Shown: positions 44,303-51,206 of the stretch, piece by piece
Numbering within the stretch: the first letter of the stretch is position 1
Layout of the letters: each line of letters opens with the position of its first letter
Assembly (NCBI GenBank): GCA_018267365.1
Contig: JAFDYQ010000004.1
Coordinates: forward strand, 124,001 to 188,000
Origin: Bacteroidota bacterium
Lineage (GTDB): Bacteria > Bacteroidota > Bacteroidia > Chitinophagales > LD1
Direction of reading: 5' to 3'
Length of the DNA: 64,000 nucleotides
Program-made: the position numbers and the translations under genes
Notes under the pieces: model-generated
Told to the model about the DNA's origin: nothing
Databases searched by the model: none
The model's input: only the letters and a program-made list of their open reading frames with translations

Positions 44303-44641
44303 ATGTTCATTCAACATAACTTTCTGCGCATCATACGAAAGCGCACGCACCTCACGCAGGTAGACATCGCCTCTCTCCTAAACATCTCTGACTTCGCCAA
44401 CGTGTCGCGGTGGGAAAAAGGCATTAAGACGCCCAACGTGGAAATACTACTCGGGTATCACATCCTTTTCGGCATATCAGTCGAATCACTCTTTGATCGC
44501 CAAAAGCAGGAGTTGAAGCAGATACTCATTCCGCGCATCCGCGAACGCATCGCCTATTTGCACACTATAGAGAATGGCGATCCAAAGGTGAAAGGTCGAA
44601 TAGCGTATCTGGTCGAAGTCCTCAGCAGGCTCACGATCTAA
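44303..44641 (+). CDS. XRE-family regulator with HTH at N-terminus
   Basis: 112 residues from ATG 44303. N-terminal HTH: NFLRIIRKRTHLTQVDIASLLNISDFANVSRWEKGIKTPNVEILLGY matches the lambda-repressor-like fold. The remainder is an amphipathic helix, probably dimerising. Followed 4 bp later by the RuvC-like gene, so the two are coupled. May bind the GTAC-type half-sites seen nearby. Orientation is opposite to the second XRE gene at 45214. Confidence 0.8.
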   Translation: MFIQHNFLRIIRKRTHLTQVDIASLLNISDFANVSRWEKGIKTPNVEILLGYHILFGISVESLFDRQKQELKQILIPRIRERIAYLHTIENGDPKVKGRIAYLVEVLSRLTI

Positions 44642-44645
44642 TGAC

Positions 44646-45134
44646 ATGGAACATGAAAACCCTGTTATATTGGCCTTATATCCCAACTCCATAGGCATCG
44701 GCTATATCTGCCTACAGGTGCCAGACAAGGTTTTTGACTTCGGGGTGACGACGGCAAAGCCCATCTCTAACTCAAAACTCCTCAGGCGCGCCGAGAAGTT
44801 CATGGAATACTACAAGCCCAAAGTGATCCTCCTTAAAGAAACGGTGTCATCGGCCAGAAGCAAGCGCAATGACAAACTCATCGAAGCTCTTACAACACTG
44901 TCGGGTGAAATGGGACTTAAGGTGTACCGATACACGAAGCAGCAGATACAAGATACATTTGAAGTCTTCGGAGCAAAGACCAAGTATGAAATGGTCGATA
45001 AGATGGTGAAGATGCTGCCTGACCTAGCGACGAGAATGCCTAGGCCTCGGCAGTGGTACGAAAAGGAAGATTATAACATGGTAGTGTTTTATGCCGTCTC
45101 ACTGGCTATCACGCACTGCCATTTGTCCGAATAA
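44646..45134 (+). CDS. RuvC-like protein with altered active site
   Basis: 162 residues. Compared with E. coli RuvC (173 aa), the opening LALYPNSIGIGYICL follows the LGIDPGSRVTGYGV strand but has Tyr in place of the first catalytic Asp. ILLKETVSSARS keeps the glutamate strand (E65). YRYTKQQIQDTFEVFGAKTKYEMVDKMVKML aligns with the mid-region, and SLAITHCHLSE repeats the C-terminal AIAITHCHVSQ helix almost exactly. The last two catalytic Asp positions appear to be Val/Tyr. So this is an RNase H-fold resolvase relative that probably binds branched DNA without cutting. Inference from my alignment; start by context with the upstream XRE gene. Confidence 0.55.
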   Translation: MEHENPVILALYPNSIGIGYICLQVPDKVFDFGVTTAKPISNSKLLRRAEKFMEYYKPKVILLKETVSSARSKRNDKLIEALTTLSGEMGLKVYRYTKQQIQDTFEVFGAKTKYEMVDKMVKMLPDLATRMPRPRQWYEKEDYNMVVFYAVSLAITHCHLSE

Positions 45135-45141
45135 TTTACTT

Positions 45142-45174
45142 TTTCTTTATCCTTTCTTTATCCTTTCTTTATCT
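45142..45174. repeat. Three tandem 11-bp repeats TTTCTTTATCC
   Basis: Units at 45142, 45153 and 45164 (the third ends in T). They lie between the convergent RuvC-like and XRE genes. Confidence 0.75.
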
Positions 45175-45213
45175 TTTGTTTAGAACCTAGAAAATGTAGA
45201 TACTCTATATTTT

Positions 45214-45474
45214 TCATTTGCCTATCAGGCTGAAAAACTCCGCTGCAGGAATGTCCAAAGCATGCAGGACTTTCAAAAGGCTTGACACCTTTAAATCTTG
45301 TCCTCGCTCATACCTGCCGTATTGTGTTCTCGGAATTTCATTCTCAAACGCGAACGTCTCGTAGTTCTTATATCCCTTCTCTTTCCTCACATCTTGGAGT
45401 TTCTGACCGATTGAAGATAGAAGTGCCTTGATCTCGTCCTCTGTCAGAGGGCGTTTTTGAGTTTTCTTTTTCAT
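45214..45474 (-). CDS. XRE-family transcriptional regulator
   Basis: 86 residues from MKKKTQKRP (45474). Helix-turn-helix region IGQKLQDVRKEKGYKNYETFAFENEIPRTQYGRYERGQDL, then SSLLKVLHALDIPAAEFFSL. Binds DNA as a dimer and probably controls neighbouring element genes, perhaps through the inverted repeat TAAATGG-TACT-CCATTTA (45501-45518), 26 bp upstream of its start. Convergent with the RuvC-like gene. Confidence 0.82.
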   Translation of the reverse strand: MKKKTQKRPLTEDEIKALLSSIGQKLQDVRKEKGYKNYETFAFENEIPRTQYGRYERGQDLKVSSLLKVLHALDIPAAEFFSLIGK

Positions 45475-45500
45475 CCAATAAAGCAACCTAGAAAAGCACT

Positions 45501-45518
45501 TAAATGGTACTCCATTTA
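45501..45518. promoter_or_regulatory. Operator-like inverted repeat before the XRE gene
   Basis: Perfect 7-bp arms TAAATGG / CCATTTA with the spacer TACT. AAATGGTAC is the reverse complement of GTACCATTT in the palindrome at 42952-42980. Confidence 0.5.
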
Positions 45519-45592
45519 GTTGGGTGCATATTCGCTACCATCTTTAAGTGACTTTTTGTATTTTGGCATATTACAAAACCAAAACCAATATC

Positions 45593-47782
45593 ATGAAGTA
45601 CCTATTACTCACTTCCTCTATGCTTCTGGGCTTGTGCTCATTCGCCCAATACTGCGGTAACTCGGGTGCCGCTATTTGTACGCCTGGCACCTCGATGACC
45701 GTTCCGGGGATCACCCCTACTAGCCAGTCCATAGCCCCTCTCAGTAGCGGGCAATCCGCTTCCGTCACTCTCCACATCAAGATGCCCGATTCAACTTACA
45801 CCGCACAAGGCAACACAATTCAGTTCGATTCATTCTACGTAGACAGCATCGTTAATCTGCCAAGCGGCATGTGTTACGCAACCAACAAAGCGGGCAATAG
45901 GTTTGCGCCGAGGGAGGAGGGCTGCATTGTTCTAAGCGGTACACCTTGCGACATAAACGGTCAATACAAACCGAGGATATACTTTACGGCGCTTACACAC
46001 GGTTTATTCGGCGGCAGTTATCTTCCTATCGAGGCAAGCACTTTCGGGTACAAATGCTTTATTAGGTTGAAAAACGCATCAGATCCCGCGACGAACGTAG
46101 ATACCACACAGACCGATGCCAATCCGATCATATCTTACGGTACGGTGCCAGCCTGTACACCGTCAGGTTACTACCTGCACGCGGCCAAAGTAGGTTCGGA
46201 TAGTGTGTGCGACGGCAGCAGCGTGCAGATCACGGTTTTGACCAATCTGCCTTTGTCAAACAACAACCGCTTCTATCTCAAAGTAACGTGTACGCAGACG
46301 GGCACTTGTCACGGCATCCATTATTCAGATACGGTGGTTGCTCACCAAAACGGCACGTTTACTTTCTCGCTACCCGATAGCATCACAAACTACGCATTCG
46401 ACTGCGCAGACCACGACCTTTTTAATCTCTACCTTGAATCATCAGACACCGCTACAGAAACGTCTTTAGGTACGATAATGATCTACGGCGCGGCAGCGGT
46501 AAACTGGTTGCCATCAGGAGGAGTGATATGCTACGGCAACAGCGTGCAGGTGGGTGGAGCGTCAGCTTGCTCTCAATCCTACAAATGGTATCAGGAGCCG
46601 TCACACACGCTTATCTCAACCGCATCGGCTCCTTACACGATTTTGCCGTCCCAAACGACCCACTACAGCGTTCATGTGACGCGGAATGTCTGCTCACTGG
46701 ACAGCACGTTCACTCTTACGGTAGTGCCTAATCCGACATTCGCACCTTTCGATACGGTGATTGCGACTTGTCCGCACGACAGCGTGACTATAGGGCCTGC
46801 AAGCATCCACTACTTGGAATCTATCACGTGGGGCGATAATAACGGTTTCTTCGCCTTAGGCAATCAGGTAACGGTATTGCCTCCATTCTCAGACACATAC
46901 ACTGCAACCCTCTATGACAGCAACTCATGCTGGGTGCAAAGCAATGTGAGCGTTTCCATAAAGGAACCGCCGTATCAGAACATCTGCATGGTCACGGTAG
47001 ATTCTACATCCAACCATAATGTTGTCATTTGGGAAAAGGTCAACAAGCCGGCCACCGACAGCTTTTACATCTATCGGGAGATCAGCACGGGCAACTACGC
47101 TAAGATCGGTGCCGTCCTACGCGATTCGCTCAGTGAGTATCACGACTATGGCGCAAACCCCAACAGTACCGGCTATAGATATCGCATATCCGCACTCGAC
47201 ACCTGCGGAAACGAGGGAGCGCAGAGCTTCTATCATAACTCGATACATCTGCAATATCTGGGTGGTGGTAATTTGCAATGGAACGACTACGAGATAGAGT
47301 TCACCACAACTCCGGTAGCATCCTATGACGTACTTAGAGACAATAACGGCACTGGCACATGGGCGTCTATACTCAACGTGTCAGGCACTCAAAACACGGC
47401 ATCCGATGCGAACTTCGCCTCATATCCCAATGCGCGCTACAAGGTGGCTTCAAACTGGTCGTATAGCTGCACCCCTGCGCGATCAATACACACGTCGCTT
47501 TCAAATAGTGTGACCAATCAGGCGACAAGCATTTTGGATATTTCCGAAAGCGGCTTTGCCATACATCCTAACCCCGCGCATGACGTCGTTAGCCTATCAT
47601 TCAATGTCCCAACGTCGGGACTAATCACCGTCACGGATATAACAGGCAAGGAAATAATGTCACAGATGATTGATAACAGGCTAGAAACGAGGCTAAATAT
47701 CGCTCATTTGCCATCTGGGATTTATGTAGCCAGCCTTAAAACACACAACACGGTACAGTCTCGCAAGATCATTAAGGATTAA
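45593..47782 (+). CDS. Large secreted protein with T9SS type A sorting domain
   Basis: 729 residues. Signal peptide MKYLLLTSSMLLGLCSFAQ, then Cys-rich extracellular repeats (YCGNSGAAICTPGT, Ig-like segments with SVQVGGASACSQSYKWYQ) and a fibronectin-like part (TDSFYIYREISTGNYAKIG). It ends GFAIHPNPAHDVVSLSF and SGIYVASLKTHNTVQSRKIIKD, a type A T9SS signal. Surface or secreted adhesin-like protein. It lies in the element, before the copper cargo. Confidence 0.87.
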   Translation: MKYLLLTSSMLLGLCSFAQYCGNSGAAICTPGTSMTVPGITPTSQSIAPLSSGQSASVTLHIKMPDSTYTAQGNTIQFDSFYVDSIVNLPSGMCYATNKAGNRFAPREEGCIVLSGTPCDINGQYKPRIYFTALTHGLFGGSYLPIEASTFGYKCFIRLKNASDPATNVDTTQTDANPIISYGTVPACTPSGYYLHAAKVGSDSVCDGSSVQITVLTNLPLSNNNRFYLKVTCTQTGTCHGIHYSDTVVAHQNGTFTFSLPDSITNYAFDCADHDLFNLYLESSDTATETSLGTIMIYGAAAVNWLPSGGVICYGNSVQVGGASACSQSYKWYQEPSHTLISTASAPYTILPSQTTHYSVHVTRNVCSLDSTFTLTVVPNPTFAPFDTVIATCPHDSVTIGPASIHYLESITWGDNNGFFALGNQVTVLPPFSDTYTATLYDSNSCWVQSNVSVSIKEPPYQNICMVTVDSTSNHNVVIWEKVNKPATDSFYIYREISTGNYAKIGAVLRDSLSEYHDYGANPNSTGYRYRISALDTCGNEGAQSFYHNSIHLQYLGGGNLQWNDYEIEFTTTPVASYDVLRDNNGTGTWASILNVSGTQNTASDANFASYPNARYKVASNWSYSCTPARSIHTSLSNSVTNQATSILDISESGFAIHPNPAHDVVSLSFNVPTSGLITVTDITGKEIMSQMIDNRLETRLNIAHLPSGIYVASLKTHNTVQSRKIIKD

Positions 47783-47802
47783 GCGAAATCAGTATTTTAC
47801 GA

Positions 47803-47846
47803 TTTCATAGGTTCAGCGGTCATTCCGAAAGGGATGGCCGTTTTTC
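47803..47846 (+). terminator. Intrinsic terminator with TTTCATAGGTTCA leader (second copy)
   Basis: TTTCATAGGTTCA at 47803-47815, stem CGGTCATTCC / GGGATGGCCG with a GAAA loop and five T. Same layout as 6771-6821. Confidence 0.78.
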
Positions 47847-48097
47847 TATTTGGCTTTTCTAGGTTTAGGCTACAGAACCATAAAGCGCAAGGGTGTGAAA
47901 AGTAATGTGACACGAAACATGATTAGTAAGGTGCGCTGGTGTCGTGACACAGGACTTTTTGCACTCTTGCCTCCCTAAGCGGAAGCGGTTTCGAGAACGA
48001 GCCCGAAGCTTTTTGCGAGTGAAGAAACGGCTGGAGCGCGCCGTAAGCTGAAACTGAGCAACACCCTAAGTAGCAGATTTTATGGTAATATATGATC
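47847..48097. other. Intergenic stretch without a recognised gene
   Basis: No gene seen. It contains GTGACACGA and TCGTGACAC as an imperfect inverted repeat (around 47909-47948). It probably carries the promoter of the copper-region genes starting at 48098. Confidence 0.3.
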
Positions 48098-48469
48098 ATG
48101 AAAGCCTTTAGGTTATCTTTTATTGGCATAATCCTCTTGATCTATTCTTCTCTTGCAATCCTTGGCTGGATTGGAATGAGTCATGCGCACAATCATGATA
48201 TGTTACCTATGGAGCACTGTCCTTTTATGGCAGACCAGCAAACCCTGTGTACTATGGGCGTAATAGAGCACATTTCTGCATTTGAGTCACTCATTCAAAT
48301 ATTGCTGGCCGAACCACTTATACTTCCAATTCCTTTCACGCTATTACTGCTTATACTTTCACTTTTATGTGTAAAAGTTGTGGCGTATCGTTGTTGTTGT
48401 GGAAAGATCAGGGAGGACTTCTACGCAAGTCTTTTCTCGCGGGGCATACTCAATCCCAAAGTTCCATGA
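48098..48469 (+). CDS. Small membrane protein with Met/His-rich loop
   Basis: 123 residues from ATG 48098. A TM helix (about 7-28), an extracytoplasmic segment MSHAHNHDMLPMEHCPFM rich in His and Met, a second TM helix (about 70-92) and a basic C-terminus with CCC. Not a named family I recognise. The His/Met/Cys content and the place at the head of the copper region suggest a metal-binding role. Followed 41 bp later by the DUF305 gene. Confidence 0.62.
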   Translation: MKAFRLSFIGIILLIYSSLAILGWIGMSHAHNHDMLPMEHCPFMADQQTLCTMGVIEHISAFESLIQILLAEPLILPIPFTLLLLILSLLCVKVVAYRCCCGKIREDFYASLFSRGILNPKVP

Positions 48470-48510
48470 CGGTTAGGGTGTTCGTATTATTATTCTAACC
48501 TCCTACTATT

Positions 48511-48912
48511 ATGCAAAACTATAAAACACTTATTACCATTGTTATCGCGCTCGCCTTTGGCATATTTGTCGGGTATCTTATTTTCGGACATCAGTCACGG
48601 AACGGGATGATGAGTAGCGTGTCTCATGTAATGCTTGACGGCTCTGTCATGTCAAATGCCGATAATTCAGAAATGGGAGCAATGATGGCTAACATGAACG
48701 CGGGGCTTCAGGGAAAAGCTGGCGACTCCTTTGACCAAGCATTCCTAAACGAGATGATTATGCATCATGAGGGAGCAGTCCAGATGGCACAGCTCGCTCT
48801 CACAAATGCCAAGCATCAAGAGATTAAAAATCTAGCTAGCAACATCATTGAGGCGCAGAATAAAGAGATTGCTGAAATGAAAACTTGGCAAAAGAACTGG
48901 TATAACCAATAG
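48511..48912 (+). CDS. DUF305 protein, membrane-anchored
   Basis: 133 residues. N-terminal TM anchor (about 6-26) and a periplasmic four-helix DUF305 domain with FDQAFLNEMIMHHEGAVQMAQLAL and LASNIIEAQNKEIAEMKTW. The HH-E-x-A-x-x-M motif is the conserved metal-site pattern. DUF305 proteins are frequent in copper and silver resistance clusters. A second DUF305 gene is at 55595. A strong terminator follows. Confidence 0.87.
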   Translation: MQNYKTLITIVIALAFGIFVGYLIFGHQSRNGMMSSVSHVMLDGSVMSNADNSEMGAMMANMNAGLQGKAGDSFDQAFLNEMIMHHEGAVQMAQLALTNAKHQEIKNLASNIIEAQNKEIAEMKTWQKNWYNQ

Positions 48913-48919
48913 GTACGCG

Positions 48920-48944
48920 AAGCACCCTTCAAGGGGGTGCTTTT
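48920..48944 (+). terminator. Intrinsic terminator after the DUF305 gene
   Basis: Stem AAGCACCC / GGGTGCTT with a seven-base loop and a T run. Confidence 0.75.
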
Positions 48945-49038
48945 GCTTTGACGACAACACTATAGGCAATTCCAAAATCAACCGAACAAGGTTTGGAATA
49001 TTTGTATTATTTTTAGAGAGAATCAAAATTCTATCTGA

Positions 49039-49728
49039 ATGAATTTTCTTAAATCCACAGTGTTGCTTGGATTGATGTTAGCTTTAACAAATATCTCCGT
49101 GGCTCAGAGCTATTCCATTACTCCGAACGATACTGCCGAAATTTCGGGAATGAAGGAAGACTTGCTATCGCTCATGATCTCGCAGCTTAATACATCAAAC
49201 GATACGATCAGGCTGAAATGGCAAAAAGTAAGTGAAGTTGTGCCCGCTAATTGGGATGCAACGATTTGCGACAATGCCATTTGTTACGGCAATTTGGTAG
49301 ATAGCGGAAGGATGACCTCCACGGCACCTGGCGCTACCAGCTTCTTGCTTCTTCATGTCACTGCTCATGTCAATTCAGGAACTGCTATCGTCCGCTATGC
49401 TGTGTGGAACCCTGTGGTTGGAACTCACAGAGACACGCTTACTTTTATCGTGAATGCATCGGCTACTACTGGCATAAGCGAGGCGGATAGATTTTCCGAC
49501 ATGCGGATGTACCCAAACCCTGTTACCGATGTTTTACAAGTCACCACTGACCGCGAAGCAGGCTTTGAAATTCGCGTCACTGACATATCAGGCAAACAGG
49601 TTCGAGTCAGTAAAACTTCATCTTCATCGCTATCTGTTTCTACCAAAGACTTGCCCGCAGGATTTTACTACGTAACACTTTGGGATAACAACACCACAAT
49701 CAGTACACATAAAATAATCAAAGAATGA
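49039..49728 (+). CDS. Secreted protein with T9SS type A sorting domain
   Basis: 229 residues. Signal peptide up to NISVAQ, then a beta-rich domain with ICDNAICYGNLVDSG (two Cys) and the sorting domain MRMYPNPVTDVLQV, GKQVRVSK and STHKIIKE. A soluble, surface-exported protein of unknown role, overlapping the BNR-like gene downstream by 4 bp. Given its place between copper genes, the Cys pair may coordinate metal, but this is speculation. Confidence 0.8.
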   Translation: MNFLKSTVLLGLMLALTNISVAQSYSITPNDTAEISGMKEDLLSLMISQLNTSNDTIRLKWQKVSEVVPANWDATICDNAICYGNLVDSGRMTSTAPGATSFLLLHVTAHVNSGTAIVRYAVWNPVVGTHRDTLTFIVNASATTGISEADRFSDMRMYPNPVTDVLQVTTDREAGFEIRVTDISGKQVRVSKTSSSSLSVSTKDLPAGFYYVTLWDNNTTISTHKIIKE

Positions 49729-51194
49729 AGCAACTCATACTCGCTATTTTCACATTCTCAGTCATTTTCGTCGCAGCTCAAAGTGGCATCACTTGGAATA
49801 CAGGTGCTAACATCGCTGCAAATAGCTACAGCAATATGCATCCCCGTATTGCCCTTGATGCCTCAGGTAATCCGCTCGTGATTTGGGGACGCATGAATGA
49901 CGAATCGCTGTGGTTTTCCCGTTGGAGCGGTTCTGCGTTCACTACACCCATCAAACTTAATCCGACAGGCGTGACCGTTGCAACAGCATCATGGATGGGT
50001 CCTGACATCGCGTCTAAAGGCGATACTGTGTATGTAGTCTACAGGCAAACGCCGGAATCAATGGATACGAGCAAGCACATCTACATACTGAGTTCATTTG
50101 ATGGCGGTATATCCTTTTCATCACCTGTTAGGATAGACAATATTGGCGATAGCGTTACTCGCTTTCCGACAGTCACCATAGACTCCAATGGCAATCCCAT
50201 TGTGGCATTTATGAAGTTCGACAACATGTTTATGAATGCTCGTTGGGCGGTCACGAGGTCGGGAGATCATGGCAGCACCTTTTCACCAGACGTTAAGGCA
50301 AGTGGCTGGAGTGGCTCAACTTCTGAAGTTTGTGATTGCTGCCCTGGGGTAATTGTCTCCTCGGGCAACACTACTTCAATTGTATATAGAGATAATCTGA
50401 GTAACCTCCGTGATATGTGGTCTGGGATTTCTTCTGACAATGGTGCTACGTTTGGCAGGGGCTTTGACGTGGACAACACTAACTGGAGTATTAACTTTTG
50501 CCCGTCAAGCGGACCCGATGCGGTAATAGTCGGCGATAGTCTTTATACAGTGTTCATGAGCGGAGGTAGCGGAGCATATCGGACATATCTGAGCAAATCG
50601 AGCATCAGCACAGGCATACAGGAGTACAAAGTTAATCTTTCCGACACTACCATTCCTAACCTCGGGCAGCAGAACTATCCGCGTATAGCATCTGATGGCA
50701 AGGCAAGTGCGATTTTGTGGAAGCAGAACATTGGAGGCGATGCGCAGTTGCCTATTCTTTTCACAAACAATGTGGCAAAGGGATTTCCTGCAACGTATGA
50801 TACGGTTGATCTGGGAGACATAACCAACGCGGATGTGGCAGTAGCGAACGGTAAAGTATTCGTAGTTTGGGAAGACGACAATTCCGGCACGGTCAAATAT
50901 CGTTTAGGTACTTTTACGCCCGATACTGTAGCCGTATCGCCTAACTCTATAACTACTATAAGCGAGAAGGGATTTGCCATTTATCCGAACCCTGCTACTG
51001 ATGTACTCAATATCTCGACTCCATCCAATGATATAGTTTCGATAAGCATATTCAATGCTCTTGGCGAAAAAATGTACAATGCGGAATCGCTGATAAACAA
51101 GCAGGTTTCTATCGGTTCACTTTCAAAAGGCATTTATTCCATACTGCTTACAACGCATGAGAAGACGTATGTTTCAAAATTCTCAAAGCAATAA
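49725..51194 (+). CDS. Sialidase-fold (BNR/Asp-box) secreted protein with T9SS domain
   Basis: 489 residues. Signal peptide (IFTFSVIFVAAQS) and repeats of the Asp-box type: SFDGGISFSSP, RSGDHGSTFSPD and SSDNGATFGRG, giving a beta-propeller. Then the sorting domain GFAIYPNPATDVLNI, ending YVSKFSKQ. SEVCDCCPGVIV contains a C-x-C-C motif, unusual in propellers and possibly metal-binding. Not a proven sialidase: catalytic Arg and Tyr cannot be assigned. Coupled to the T9SS gene upstream. Convergent with the multicopper oxidase. Confidence 0.8.
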   Translation: MKQLILAIFTFSVIFVAAQSGITWNTGANIAANSYSNMHPRIALDASGNPLVIWGRMNDESLWFSRWSGSAFTTPIKLNPTGVTVATASWMGPDIASKGDTVYVVYRQTPESMDTSKHIYILSSFDGGISFSSPVRIDNIGDSVTRFPTVTIDSNGNPIVAFMKFDNMFMNARWAVTRSGDHGSTFSPDVKASGWSGSTSEVCDCCPGVIVSSGNTTSIVYRDNLSNLRDMWSGISSDNGATFGRGFDVDNTNWSINFCPSSGPDAVIVGDSLYTVFMSGGSGAYRTYLSKSSISTGIQEYKVNLSDTTIPNLGQQNYPRIASDGKASAILWKQNIGGDAQLPILFTNNVAKGFPATYDTVDLGDITNADVAVANGKVFVVWEDDNSGTVKYRLGTFTPDTVAVSPNSITTISEKGFAIYPNPATDVLNISTPSNDIVSISIFNALGEKMYNAESLINKQVSIGSLSKGIYSILLTTHEKTYVSKFSKQ

Positions 51195-51206
51195 GGTGGC
51201 AATACC

